A stretch of 64,000 nt of DNA. Origin: Rhizobium jaguaris (GTDB lineage: Bacteria; Pseudomonadota; Alphaproteobacteria; Rhizobiales; Rhizobiaceae). This document shows, piece by piece, positions 8,578-17,389 of the stretch; the first letter of the stretch is position 1; each line of letters opens with the position of its first letter. Location of the stretch: assembly GCF_003627755.1 (NCBI RefSeq), contig NZ_CP032695.1, positions 2,418,001 through 2,482,000 on the forward strand, written 5' to 3'. Made by a program: the position numbers and the translations under genes. Under the pieces are notes generated by a model, which saw only the letters and a program-made list of their open reading frames with translations, was not told where the DNA came from and did no database searches.

Positions 8578-9927
8578 TCAGGCACGGATCGCCCTTCCTT
8601 GTTCGGCTTCGTCCTTGGCCGGCGCATAGCGGCTCTCGCGATAGGGCAGCCCCAGATGATCGCGCAGCGTCGAGCCCTTCAGCACGGGGTCGAAATAGCC
8701 GCGCTCGGTGAGGATCGGCAGGACGTATCTGGCGAAGTCGACGAAGCCTTCGGCGATCACCGGGAAGCCGAGGATGAAGCCATCGGCAGCACCCTGGTCC
8801 ACCCAGCGGATGATCTCGTCGGCGATATGGTCCGCCGTGCCGATGAAGGCGGTGCGCGGCGTTGCGGAATCGAGCGCAACTTCGCGCAGCGTCAGCCCCT
8901 TTTCGCGCGCCGTCCTCTTGATACGATCCGTGGTGGCGCGGAAATTGTTGCGGCCGATATCGCCGAGGTCGGGGAAAGGCTCGTCCAGGGGGTAGACGCT
9001 GAAATCATGATGATCGAAGAAGCGGCCGAGATAGAGCAGCGCCTCTTCGATGGTGACGAGATTGCGGATCGCCTGATATTTCGCCTCCGCCTCCTCCTTG
9101 GTCGCGCCGACAATCGGGCCGATGCCGGGATAGATGCCGACCTCCGCAGCCGGTCGCCCGTGCGCGATCACGCTGTCCTTGAGCTGGCGGTAAAAGGCCT
9201 GCGCCTCTTCGATCGGCCCGCCATTGGTGAAGACGGCATCGGCATGCTTGCCGGCGAGCCGGATACCCGAATCCGACGCGCCGGCCTGGAAGACGACCGG
9301 CTGGCCCTGCTTGGAACGGCCGATATTCAACGGCCCCTCGACGCGGAAGAAGCGTCCGTTATGGTTCAGTCGCCGCAGCTTGGTTTTGTCGACGAAGACG
9401 CCGGTTTCGCGATTGCGGGTGAAGGCGTCATCATCCCAGGAATCCCAAAGGCCCTTGATGACGTCGAGATATTCATCGGCGATCTCGTAGCGCAGCTCGT
9501 GTTCGGGATGTTCGCGACTATAGTTGCGGCCCGACCCTTCGAGCGGCGAGGTCACCGCGTTCCACCCTGCCCGGCCGCCGCTGATCAGATCGATCGAGCC
9601 GAATTGCCGCGCAATGGTGAAGGGATCGCTGTAGGAGGTCGAAACCGTGCCGACGAGGCCGATCTTCGAGGTCGAGGCGGCAAGCGCCGAGAGGATCGAA
9701 ATTGGTTCGAAACGGTTGAGGAAATGCGGGATCGACTGCTCATTGATATAGAGACCATCTGCCACGAAGGCGAAGGCGATGCCGGCCTCTTCCGCCTTGC
9801 GCGCCGTATCGACGAAGAAGCCGAAATTGACGCTGGCATCGGCCGGACCGCTCGGATGTTTCCAGGCGTTCATGTGGCCGCCGGGGCCCTGCAGCATGAT
9901 GCCGAACGTGATGTGTTTCTGAGCCAT
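8578..9927 (-). CDS. NtaA/SnaA/DszA-family flavin monooxygenase
   Basis: A 449-residue LLM enzyme of the larger NtaA/SnaA/DszA class. It shows ITFGIMLQGPGGHMNAWKHP near the N-terminus, GRAGWNAVTSPLEGSGRNY (about residues 134-152) and PVVFQAGASDSGIRLAGKHA (about 226-245), which are standard for the class. The ATG at 9927 has AGAGGA about 10 bp upstream; a longer frame to 9948 has none. It is the counterpart of YxeK/CmoJ-type enzymes that cleave N-acetylated S-alkylcysteines by oxygenation. A separate FMN reductase is needed and is not in the window. Confidence 0.9.
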   Translation of the reverse strand: MAQKHITFGIMLQGPGGHMNAWKHPSGPADASVNFGFFVDTARKAEEAGIAFAFVADGLYINEQSIPHFLNRFEPISILSALAASTSKIGLVGTVSTSYSDPFTIARQFGSIDLISGGRAGWNAVTSPLEGSGRNYSREHPEHELRYEIADEYLDVIKGLWDSWDDDAFTRNRETGVFVDKTKLRRLNHNGRFFRVEGPLNIGRSKQGQPVVFQAGASDSGIRLAGKHADAVFTNGGPIEEAQAFYRQLKDSVIAHGRPAAEVGIYPGIGPIVGATKEEAEAKYQAIRNLVTIEEALLYLGRFFDHHDFSVYPLDEPFPDLGDIGRNNFRATTDRIKRTAREKGLTLREVALDSATPRTAFIGTADHIADEIIRWVDQGAADGFILGFPVIAEGFVDFARYVLPILTERGYFDPVLKGSTLRDHLGLPYRESRYAPAKDEAEQGRAIRA

Positions 9928-9950
9928 GGGACCAATCCTCTTCAGCAATA

Positions 9951-10943
9951 TCAGGCGACGAGAGAGAGCCGCTCCTTGGCGAGCAGCTCGATGGAGGAAA
10001 GACGCTCGGCGGCCGTCAGCGCCGGGGTATCCAGAATGAATTCCTTGACGCCGTAGCGGCGATGCAGTTCATCCAGTTCATGCCGGATCTGTGCAGCCGT
10101 GCCGTGCAGCACACTCGGCACCTTCTCTTCGGTCCGGTAGTCGGTGACACCGGCCTGGCGCGCGAATTCGGCTGCCTGTTCCTCGCTGCCGACATTGATC
10201 GTTTGACCATTGGGAAGGAAAATCTTGACGATGCGGAGATCCCCCACACGCGCACGCGCCTGCTCTTCGCTCTCGGCGGCAAAGGCCGCTAGCGCCAGGA
10301 TTGGCGTCTTGCCGCCGCTTGCCGCCTCATAGGCTTCAAAGGTGTTGCCGAGATTTTCGGGATCGCCGTTCAGATGGCCGGCGAAGACCAGCTCCCAGCC
10401 CTTCTCAGCTGCCAGCTTGGCGCTCTCGACGGAGGCGCCGAGTAGGTAACGCTCCGGAGCGGTCGCAGGAAGCGGCGTGGCGATGGCGGTATCCGCCGAA
10501 GATTCACCTGAAAGATACGCGTTTATGTCGGCAAGTTGATCGGCAAAGCTCGGCTTGCGCTCCGGATCGACCGCTGCCTGCAGCGCCCGCGTCGACAGCG
10601 GAAATCCGCCCGGTGCCTTGCCGACGCCGAGATCGACGCGGCCGGGCGCCAGCGACGAAAGCAGATTGAACGTCTCGGCCACTTTGTAGGCGCTGTAATG
10701 CTGCAGCATCACGCCGCCGGAGCCGATACGGATTTTCGATGTTTTGGCCAGCAGATAACCGATCAGCACCTCCGGCGCGGAACTCGCCAGGTTCGCCATA
10801 TTATGATGCTCGGCCACCCAGAAGCGGTGATAGCCAAGTTCCTCGGCCCGAACCGCCAGCCTGGCGGTCGTCCGCAGCGCATCCGTTGCGTTTTTACCGG
10901 CTTCGATAGGACTTTTATCGAGAAGGCTCAGAAGATAAGACAT
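9951..10943 (-). CDS. LLM-class oxidoreductase, MsnO8 type
   Basis: A 330-residue luciferase-like protein with the MsnO8-type signatures RFWVAEHHNMANLASSAPEV, IRIGSGGVMLQHYSAYKVAE and GRVDLGVGKAPGG. It is the first gene of the minus-strand sulfur operon; the next gene starts 23 bp later. A GC-rich palindrome and an AT-rich promoter-like stretch (around 10,984-11,025) lie just upstream. The physiological substrate of MsnO8 types is mostly unknown; the neighbours suggest an organosulfur compound. Confidence 0.88.
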   Translation of the reverse strand: MSYLLSLLDKSPIEAGKNATDALRTTARLAVRAEELGYHRFWVAEHHNMANLASSAPEVLIGYLLAKTSKIRIGSGGVMLQHYSAYKVAETFNLLSSLAPGRVDLGVGKAPGGFPLSTRALQAAVDPERKPSFADQLADINAYLSGESSADTAIATPLPATAPERYLLGASVESAKLAAEKGWELVFAGHLNGDPENLGNTFEAYEAASGGKTPILALAAFAAESEEQARARVGDLRIVKIFLPNGQTINVGSEEQAAEFARQAGVTDYRTEEKVPSVLHGTAAQIRHELDELHRRYGVKEFILDTPALTAAERLSSIELLAKERLSLVA

Positions 10944-10964
10944 AGCGTCATCCGATTATCGTGT

Positions 10965-10980
10965 CGGCACTGTGGTGCCG
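10965..10980. promoter_or_regulatory. Palindrome in leader of the sulfur operon
   Basis: CGGCAC-TGTG-GTGCCG is a perfect inverted repeat with 6-bp arms, 22 bp before the MsnO8-type start codon. The adjacent 10984-11025 is AT-rich and probably holds the promoter. It could be the operator of the divergent TetR-type regulator or a leader hairpin. Confidence 0.35.
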
Positions 10981-11207
10981 CTTCTATAGTCTATAAAATA
11001 CGTAGATTAAGATGATTATAAGAAACGGCTTTCTCTTCCGGCGGCTAAGTGGGGAAATAAGTTGCAAAACATGCACGCACGCCTGGAGCGAGCGACCCTA
11101 AGCCGCTTTAGTGGACGGACAGGCAGCAAACGCCCTTTTGACTTTCAACCGGAGCCGTCATCGCGACGACATCCATTCCATGCTAACCAAACTCGGGCTG
11201 ACGAAAG

Positions 11208-11858
11208 TTGGTATTAGCGATGCATGGCCGGACAAATCCCACCGCATTCAGGCTGATGGATGCCTGTGAACATCTTCTTTGCGATGTGGCGACGCTCGAG
11301 GAACTGACGGCGCGGCGTATCGCCATCGCCGCGCACGCCACACCCTCGGCGATCAGCTATCATTTCGGCTCGCAGGAAGCATTGATCATCGCCGTCGCCG
11401 AGCGGGTGTACCGGCGCCTGAATGCCGAGCGTCTGAGCCTTCTACACAAGGCGATCGCCCGCAAGGCGCCCGACCCGGCTGATCTTGATGAGGTCATCGC
11501 CGCGCATGTCGGTCCCTCGATCCGCTGGAGCCTCGATCCGACATCCAGCTATCCGGTGCTTTCGCATGTCACGTCGCTTGCCCAGCGCCATCGCGACGTC
11601 GAACACTATCGACGGATCATCGATAATGTCGAACACCATCGGGCGTTCATCCCGCCCTTGAAGCGCATCGCTCCATGGCTCGATGACGTCGATATCGGCT
11701 GGCGGCTGAATTGTGCGCTAGGGATTCGCTCACAGGTCACCCGCAGCCGTTCCCGCACCGAAATCCTGACCAATCACGCTATCGACCTCGACAATCCCGA
11801 TGTCGTGATCGCCCGCATGGTCGAGGTCATCGCGCCGATGTTCAGACGCCAAAGCTAG
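11208..11858 (+). CDS. TetR/AcrR-family transcriptional regulator
   Basis: About 216 residues. The N-terminal helix-turn-helix reads TARRIAIAAHATPSAISYHFGSQEALIIAVAERVY, a clear TetR recognition region, followed by a helical ligand domain. It starts with TTG at 11208 or ATG at 11220; I cannot separate them by ribosome site. It is divergent from the sulfur operon and is the natural candidate to control it. The first helix is a little short compared with the family. Confidence 0.78.
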   Translation: MVLAMHGRTNPTAFRLMDACEHLLCDVATLEELTARRIAIAAHATPSAISYHFGSQEALIIAVAERVYRRLNAERLSLLHKAIARKAPDPADLDEVIAAHVGPSIRWSLDPTSSYPVLSHVTSLAQRHRDVEHYRRIIDNVEHHRAFIPPLKRIAPWLDDVDIGWRLNCALGIRSQVTRSRSRTEILTNHAIDLDNPDVVIARMVEVIAPMFRRQS

Positions 11859-11919
11859 CCCTCTCGAACAGCGTTCGAAATTCGTCACGTCAACGATAAC
11901 GAGCTCCTCTATCGGTCAT

Positions 11920-11934
11920 GTTCATAGTCTGAAC
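11920..11934. promoter_or_regulatory. Inverted repeat upstream of phosphoesterase operon
   Basis: GTTCA-TAGTC-TGAAC is a perfect 5-bp-arm palindrome in the 204-bp gap before the metallophosphoesterase gene. Possible operator; no known motif (for example a Pho box) is evident there. Confidence 0.25.
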
Positions 11935-12062
11935 GCCGGTGATGGAACGTTGGCCGCAAGGGTGTCGGAACAATCCCGATCCTTTTGTGAGCAGAAGATA
12001 TCAGCCGTTTTCCGCTGCCTGCCACTTCAGTTCCCGAACCGTCTTTTGATTGGAGATCCGCA

Positions 12063-12902
12063 GTGTCACGCGAAACGACATTTATCCATCTGACCGACTT
12101 GCACGTCGGCACGCCCGATGACGATCATCTCTACAGCGACACGACGGAAACGCTACGCCAGATATTGGCGCTTGTTGCGACCGTGACGCCGAAGCCGGAA
12201 TTCGTCGTCGCGAGCGGCGACCTCACCAATCGCGGCGATGCCGAGAGCTTTCGCAAGTTGCGGGACATCATGGCCGATATCGACGTTCCGGTGATTTACG
12301 CCCTCGGCAATCACGACACGCGCACCGGCTTCTATGAAGGGATGGAGATCGCAGCCGACGATCCCGATGCGCCCTATGACCACGATCGCGTGGTCGGCAA
12401 CATCCATATCGTCACCATCGATTCCAGCACACCCGGGCTGATCGGCGGAACGATCGATCCGGCTCAGTTCGAATGGCTCGAACGCACGCTCGACAGCCAT
12501 CCGGATCTGCCGAAGCTCATTGTTGTCCATCACCCGCCTGCCCTGGGCGAGGAGCCTGATGTCACCCACTGGCGGACGATCCACTTCCCGCAATCGCAAC
12601 GTCTTGCCGAGCTTTTGAAAGGCCGCAACATCGTCGGCATTCTGAGCGGCCATATCCACCATGACCGTGTATCCGTCTGGCACGGCATCCCGGTCGTCGA
12701 CGGCATGGGCCATCATGCCGCAACCGATATTCTGCGCACGGACGTGCTGCGCATGGTTCGTGGCGCCTCCTTCGGCATCGGTACGATCCGGCCCTCCGGC
12801 CTGACGATGGCTTTCGTGCCGCTCCCGTCCGACCGCGCCGAACTCAACATCTATTCTTTGAAAATGCTGCTGGAACGGGCCACGCCCGTTGCCGCCGAAT
12901 AA
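12063..12902 (+). CDS. Metallophosphoesterase (class III phosphodiesterase / GpdQ-like)
   Basis: A 279-residue calcineurin-like phosphoesterase. All metal-ligand motifs are present in order: HLTDLHVG (residues 9-16), ASGDLTNRGD (about 50-59), ALGNHDTR (about 80-87), VVHHPP (about 159-164) and SGHIHHD (about 195-201). This pattern fits cyclic-nucleotide or glycerophosphodiester phosphodiesterases. It starts with GTG at 12063 behind TTGGAGA. There is no signal peptide, so it acts in the cytoplasm. It heads an operon with an Ugp-like importer and a phosphatase, which suggests it hydrolyses an imported phosphodiester; the exact substrate is inferred. Confidence 0.88.
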   Translation: MSRETTFIHLTDLHVGTPDDDHLYSDTTETLRQILALVATVTPKPEFVVASGDLTNRGDAESFRKLRDIMADIDVPVIYALGNHDTRTGFYEGMEIAADDPDAPYDHDRVVGNIHIVTIDSSTPGLIGGTIDPAQFEWLERTLDSHPDLPKLIVVHHPPALGEEPDVTHWRTIHFPQSQRLAELLKGRNIVGILSGHIHHDRVSVWHGIPVVDGMGHHAATDILRTDVLRMVRGASFGIGTIRPSGLTMAFVPLPSDRAELNIYSLKMLLERATPVAAE

Positions 12903-12922
12903 TCCGACTGGAGAGAATTCAA

Positions 12923-14221
12923 ATGTTGCGCAGAACCTATCTGAAGCTGATGTCGACGCTTGTGGTCGGCGCTCTGGTGCCGTTTTCGGCGGCCTTTGCG
13001 GATATGCCGGCAACCGTTGACGGGCCGGTGACGATCAGCTTCTATAATTACAATCTCGCCTCCGCGAGCGCCGGAGCCGATGCGACCAAGGAACTGCTCG
13101 CCGCCTTTAAGCAGAAATTCCCCAACATTACGGTGGAGACGATTGCCGTTCCCTCGAACGAGATCATGAGCCGCGTCCAGGCCGATATCGTTGCCGGCCA
13201 GCAGCCGGATGTCGCCCAGCTCGTCTTCCGTGACCTGATCTATATAGCGAGCGATCTCGGCGCCAACGCCCTTGAGGACATGGTGAGCCCGCAGGAATTG
13301 AAAGACCACCTCTCCGGCATGATCCCGCAGGGCCTCGAACTCGGCAAGGTCGATGGCAAGACCTACGGGCTTGCCTATACGTTTTCAACGCCGATCCTTT
13401 ATTACAATGCCGATCTCTTCCGGCAGGCCGGCCTTGATCCCGACTCCCCGCCGAAAACCTGGGACGACGTCAAGAAGGCCGGCGACGCGATCAAGCAGAA
13501 GACTGGCAAGAACGGCTTCTTCCCCGGCGCCTACGGTCCCGCCGACGGCACCTTCGTCTATCAGGCGATCGTGATGTCGAACGGCGGCAAGGTGCGCCAA
13601 GGCAATACATTGACCTTTGCTGACGGCGATGCCGCCGACGCCGTCAAGATGCTGCGCGACATGGTCGATAGCGGAGCGCATGCGCGCATCGATGTGGCGA
13701 GCCCCGCCGATACCATGGCAAGCGGCAATCTCGGCATGTTCCTCTATACCAGCGCCCTCTACGCCAGCCTGAAGAAATCGGCCGCCGGCAAGTTCGACCT
13801 GCGCGTTGCCGCCATGCCGTCCTTCGGAGACAAGCCGACGGCGCCAACGAACTCGGGCAGCGCCCTCTTCGTCTTCAGCAAGGATCCGGTCAAGCAGCGT
13901 GCCTCCTATGAGCTTCTGAAGTTCCTGACCAGCAAGGAAGCCTATACGATCATCACCAGCAAGATCGGCTATCTGCCGCTGCGCCTCGATATCGTCGACG
14001 ATCCGAAATATCTCGGCGAATGGGTCAAGCAGAATCCGATGATCCGGCCCAATCTCGAGCAGTTGAACCGCCTCACCCCGAATATCGCCTTCCCAGGCCC
14101 CAACTATCGGCAGGCGGAAAACATGATGATGGACTCGGTTCGCCAGGCCGTCTTCGGCAGCGGCGATCCGATCGCGACGCTGAAGACGGCGGAACAGGCC
14201 GCGCAAGACCTCATGCCTTAA
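12923..14221 (+). CDS. Extracellular solute-binding protein (family 1, Ugp/sugar type)
   Basis: A 432-residue periplasmic binding protein with an N-terminal signal (LVVGALVPFSAAFA). The body has the MalE/UgpB-type motifs DVAQLVFRDLIYIA, YGLAYTFSTPILYYNADLFR and TAPTNSGSALFVF, the last being close to the UgpB pattern. GGAGAG precedes the ATG. It is 20 bp after the phosphoesterase gene. A 15-bp stem hairpin directly follows, which commonly keeps binding-protein mRNA more abundant than that of the permeases. Confidence 0.9.
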   Translation: MLRRTYLKLMSTLVVGALVPFSAAFADMPATVDGPVTISFYNYNLASASAGADATKELLAAFKQKFPNITVETIAVPSNEIMSRVQADIVAGQQPDVAQLVFRDLIYIASDLGANALEDMVSPQELKDHLSGMIPQGLELGKVDGKTYGLAYTFSTPILYYNADLFRQAGLDPDSPPKTWDDVKKAGDAIKQKTGKNGFFPGAYGPADGTFVYQAIVMSNGGKVRQGNTLTFADGDAADAVKMLRDMVDSGAHARIDVASPADTMASGNLGMFLYTSALYASLKKSAAGKFDLRVAAMPSFGDKPTAPTNSGSALFVFSKDPVKQRASYELLKFLTSKEAYTIITSKIGYLPLRLDIVDDPKYLGEWVKQNPMIRPNLEQLNRLTPNIAFPGPNYRQAENMMMDSVRQAVFGSGDPIATLKTAEQAAQDLMP

Positions 14222-14226
14222 TCAGG

Positions 14227-14264
14227 ACGATACCGGCCGAATCCTGAGTTTCGGCCGGTATCGT
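14227..14264 (+). terminator. Strong intra-operon hairpin / partial terminator
   Basis: ACGATACCGGCCGAA (14227-14241) pairs perfectly with TTCGGCCGGTATCGT (14250-14264) around an 8-nt loop and runs into TTT. It sits between the binding-protein and permease genes, where partial terminators or mRNA-stabilising hairpins are common. Confidence 0.8.
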
Positions 14265-14279
14265 TTTGGGACGATTTTC

Positions 14280-15227
14280 ATGACCGATATCCAGGCCGAC
14301 CTGACGCAACCCATGAGCATCGCGATACGCCCGGCGCCCAGCCGACAGCGCGGCGCCGGCATAGCACCGTGGCTTTATCTCGCACCGGCGCTGATCCTGC
14401 TCTTCATGTGGACCTACGTTCCGCTGGTGGAAGCCTTCAAACTCTCCTTCTACCAGTGGAACATGCTGCCGACCGCGCCACAGCGCTTCGTAGGCTTGGA
14501 CAATTACCGGCGGATCTTCGCGCTGTCCGAGATGCGCACGGCGCTTTGGAACACGCTCTTCTACATCATCGGTCTCTTTCCGATGTCGGTGATTATTCCG
14601 CTTTTCGTCGCCATTCTGACGCAGGATCTGCAGGGCCGGCTGCGCATGCTCTATCGCACCCTGATCTTCGTGCCGATGATCGTGCCTCCGGTCGTCGCAG
14701 CAATCCTGTGGCGCTGGCTTTTGAGCGACGATCATGGGCTGGTCAACAATCTCCTCGCGCTCGCAGGCTTAGGCACCGTCGGCTTCCTGACCGATCCGCA
14801 CTGCGCCCTGGCGACCCTCACCTGGATCACGGGCTGGAAGCTCATCGGTTTTTCGACGCTGCTCTTTTCTGCGGCCAATGCCGGCATCGATCGGTCTTAT
14901 GTCGAGGCGGCGCGCATCGATGGCGCCAGCCGCTGGCAGATCGTCCGCGACATCCGACTGCCGTTACTGTCGCCGACGATCATGCTCCTGTCGATGATGA
15001 CGATCCTGTTCGGCGCACAGTGGAGCTTCGCCTATATCAGCGTGCTGACCAATGGCGGCCCGCTGAAATCGACGACGAACATCTTCTACGTGCTTTGGGA
15101 ATACGGCTTCGAAACGCTCTCCGCCGGCTGGAGCGCGGCCGCCGGCATGATCACCTTTGCGAGCTTTGCGGTCATCGCCTTCTGCTGCCTGCGCCTTATG
15201 AAGAGATATGCCGTCTATGACAATTGA
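14280..15227 (+). CDS. ABC importer permease (UgpA/MalF-like)
   Basis: A 315-residue membrane protein with six predicted membrane segments. The cytoplasmic EAA loop reads YVEAARIDGASRWQIVRDIRLP (about residues 206-227), diagnostic for the ATPase contact of this family. It pairs with the next gene to form the membrane channel. No ATP-binding gene of the UgpC/MsmK type is in this operon, so it must borrow one from elsewhere in the genome. Confidence 0.92.
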   Translation: MTDIQADLTQPMSIAIRPAPSRQRGAGIAPWLYLAPALILLFMWTYVPLVEAFKLSFYQWNMLPTAPQRFVGLDNYRRIFALSEMRTALWNTLFYIIGLFPMSVIIPLFVAILTQDLQGRLRMLYRTLIFVPMIVPPVVAAILWRWLLSDDHGLVNNLLALAGLGTVGFLTDPHCALATLTWITGWKLIGFSTLLFSAANAGIDRSYVEAARIDGASRWQIVRDIRLPLLSPTIMLLSMMTILFGAQWSFAYISVLTNGGPLKSTTNIFYVLWEYGFETLSAGWSAAAGMITFASFAVIAFCCLRLMKRYAVYDN

Positions 15228-16071
15228 CCTCCTGTCACAAAGTCAGGCAACCGGCGGTCGCCGCCTCACACTTCGAACTATCTGCCTCCATGCGCTGATG
15301 ATCCTCCTGTCTTTCGTCGCGGTTTTCCCGATCTATTGGATGATCGTCAGCTCGCTGAAGGCGGAAAATGACATCTTCTCCACCACGCTCTGGCCGGCAT
15401 ATCCGTCGCTTGAGAACTATGCCTATGTGTTTGCCAAGATGCCGATCCTGCGCATCATTGCCAACACGACCATCGTCTCGGTAACGACGGCTGCGCTGCA
15501 AGTTCTCACCGGCCTCCTCGCAGCCTATGCACTGGTCCGCTGGCGCATGCGCCTTGCCGGGTTCGTCAATGGGCTGATCGCGCTTTCGTGGCTGGTGCCG
15601 TTTCAGGTCACGATGATCCCGAACTATGTTTTCGCCTCCAGGCTCGGTCTGCTGGACAGCCTCGGCGGGCTGATCATCCCGAATGCGGTCGCCGCCTTCG
15701 CCGTTCTTCTGCTTTACCATTCCATGCGGTCGTTTCCGACCGAGGTGCTGGAGGCGGGGCGCATGGATGGGGCGGGACACTGGCGCATCCTGTGGGAGAT
15801 CGTCGCGCCCAACATGCGTGCGCCGATCGCCTCGCTCGCCATCCTCGCCTTCATCTCCGCCTGGAACGAATATTTCTGGCCGCTGCTGCTGTCGCGCAAG
15901 ATTGAAAATTCGGTGGTGCAGATCGGCCTGCAGATGTTCATGACGCAAGAAGGCAATCTCTGGGGGCCATTAATGGCGGCGGCAACGCTCGCCAGTCTGC
16001 CGATCCTCCTCATCTATCTCGTCCTGCAGAGGCAGGTGATCGAATCCTTCATGAAGTCGGGAATCCGCTGA
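15208..16071 (+). CDS. ABC importer permease (UgpE/MalG-like)
   Basis: A 287-residue permease with six membrane segments. Its EAA loop is EAGRMDGAGHWRILWEIVAP (about residues 184-203). It overlaps the end of the previous permease by 20 bp, or 11 bp if the ATG at 15217 is used, so the two are translationally coupled. It is the second half of the importer channel. Confidence 0.92.
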   Translation: MPSMTIDLLSQSQATGGRRLTLRTICLHALMILLSFVAVFPIYWMIVSSLKAENDIFSTTLWPAYPSLENYAYVFAKMPILRIIANTTIVSVTTAALQVLTGLLAAYALVRWRMRLAGFVNGLIALSWLVPFQVTMIPNYVFASRLGLLDSLGGLIIPNAVAAFAVLLLYHSMRSFPTEVLEAGRMDGAGHWRILWEIVAPNMRAPIASLAILAFISAWNEYFWPLLLSRKIENSVVQIGLQMFMTQEGNLWGPLMAAATLASLPILLIYLVLQRQVIESFMKSGIR

Positions 16072-16820
16072 TGTCAAAAGCCTATGAACGTCTTCTTGTG
16101 CTGGACGGTGCGCACAACGTCCGAGATCTCGGCGGTTATCCGACAGCCGCCGGCGCCACCACGCGTTGGCGCTCACTTCTCAGAAGCGATGGGCTGCATT
16201 TGCTGAGCGCCGCCGATATCGACAGCCTTCTGAACGAGGGCCTTTCCACCGTGATCGATCTGCGCGGCGTGGAAGAAACCGCGCTGGAAATCAATCCGTT
16301 TGTTGCGGACGGGCGCGTGCAATATCACAACCTCCCGCTTTTTTCTGCTCTTGCGCCGATCCTGACGACCGCCAAGACCGGTCAGATCCCTTTCGACATG
16401 GCAGCGCGCTATCGCGACGCCATTGAAAACTGCCAGCCGGCCATCGCGGGCGTTCTGCGCGCGATTACAACAGCGTCGGAGGGGATTGTTCTGTTCCATT
16501 GCAGCGCCGGCAAAGACCGCACCGGCATTATCGCCGCCATCCTGCTGGCAATCGCAGGTGTCGATGACAATACCATCACCGAGGACTATGCCCTTACCGG
16601 CCGGGTCGCCGGAAGGTTGATCGAACGCCTGCGGGAGAAGTCCTTGCGGGGCGGCGTCGACCCGGCGCTCATCGAGCTCGTTCTTGCCAGCGAACCGGAG
16701 ACCATGCGCTCCACACTCCAGCATATCACCCGGATCTATGGCAACACGCCCGCCTATGCCATGCGGATCGGCCTGTCGGACGACGAGATTGAAAAACTGC
16801 GCCAACGTATTCTTGGCTGA
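16071..16820 (+). CDS. Tyrosine/dual-specificity phosphatase-like protein
   Basis: A 249-residue member of the Y_phosphatase3-type protein tyrosine phosphatases. The catalytic CX5R loop is FHCSAGKDRTG (about residues 142-152), and NVRDLGGY near the N-terminus (about 17-24) is the usual family signature. It overlaps the permease stop by one base (TGATG). In this operon it may dephosphorylate a small molecule, such as an inositol or sugar phosphate produced by the phosphoesterase, rather than a protein. That role is inference. Confidence 0.85.
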   Translation: MSKAYERLLVLDGAHNVRDLGGYPTAAGATTRWRSLLRSDGLHLLSAADIDSLLNEGLSTVIDLRGVEETALEINPFVADGRVQYHNLPLFSALAPILTTAKTGQIPFDMAARYRDAIENCQPAIAGVLRAITTASEGIVLFHCSAGKDRTGIIAAILLAIAGVDDNTITEDYALTGRVAGRLIERLREKSLRGGVDPALIELVLASEPETMRSTLQHITRIYGNTPAYAMRIGLSDDEIEKLRQRILG

Positions 16821-16967
16821 AATCTCACGGGCTTCGCTCGCCGCCACCCGCGCCGCAACCCCGCCGGTTCCACAACGTCTTGCTCTCGGATGCCGGACAG
16901 TTTTATTTATCCCCTCATGGATTCGGGGCGAAATGAAACCTCGATAGTGTCCGGTAACCGAGGTCAA

Positions 16968-17117
16968 ATGAACGACAACGTCATCAAATTCCGAAGGCCG
17001 AAGCCGCCCAGGACACCGCGACCCGGGTTACGCAAGCTGCTTGTGGTCATTGTCGTAATTGCGGTTTTCGCCGCCGCCTGGGGATATTTTCAGATCTTTG
17101 GTTCGCCGGCGCCATGA
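16968..17117 (+). CDS. Small single-pass membrane protein
   Basis: A 49-residue protein starting MNDNVIKFRRPKP, a basic proline-rich tail, followed by the membrane segment LLVVIVVIAVFAAAWGYFQIF. I recall similar small proteins with NVIKFRRPK starts in rhizobial genomes, of unknown function. AGGTCAA precedes the ATG. Too short for routine gene calling but the composition is clearly protein-like. Confidence 0.65.
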   Translation: MNDNVIKFRRPKPPRTPRPGLRKLLVVIVVIAVFAAAWGYFQIFGSPAP

Positions 17118-17170
17118 TGGCAGAACGCCGCGCGAACGGCGGACATCAAGTTGGCGGGGCAGGAAATCGA

Positions 17171-17203
17171 TAAAATAAAACGCCCGCTGTATGAGAGCGG
17201 GCG
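17171..17203 (-). terminator. Rho-independent terminator for the DUF1127 gene
   Basis: Read on the minus strand, an 8-bp stem (CGCCCGCT at 17181-17188 with AGCGGGCG at 17196-17203) is followed by TTTTATTTTA. It lies 40 bp after the stop of the small DUF1127 gene. Confidence 0.85.
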
Positions 17204-17242
17204 TCCAAACATCGCACCGTCACGATGCGAGAGAATTCAATA

Positions 17243-17389
17243 TTACCGAGCGACGGATTCGCGGGCGATACGCTGGATATCCGAGCGCTCTATGCCGAGA
17301 TCGTTCAGGCTGCGGTTCGACATACGGCCGAGTTCCGATACGGTCCGACGATACTTGCGCCAATTGTTGAAGGAATGCGCTACGTTCAT
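17243..17389 (-). CDS. DUF1127 small protein
   Basis: A 48-residue protein, MNVAHSFNNWRKYRRTVSEL followed by GRMSNRSLNDLGIERSDI and ending IARESVAR. This matches the rhizobial DUF1127 pattern (W.k.r.t..eL..ls.reL.DlGi.rsdi). The minus-strand ATG at 17389 has AAAGGGG six bases ahead; a further ATG at 17395 overlaps that site. A terminator follows. Related small arginine-rich proteins affect RNA turnover, phosphate uptake or stress responses in alphaproteobacteria; the role here is unknown. Confidence 0.88.
   Translation of the reverse strand: MNVAHSFNNWRKYRRTVSELGRMSNRSLNDLGIERSDIQRIARESVAR

Noticed and set aside
8041..10056. 671-residue open frame on the plus strand
   Set aside because: It is antisense to two well-supported enzyme genes, has no domain or ribosome site, and long antisense frames are normal in high-GC DNA.
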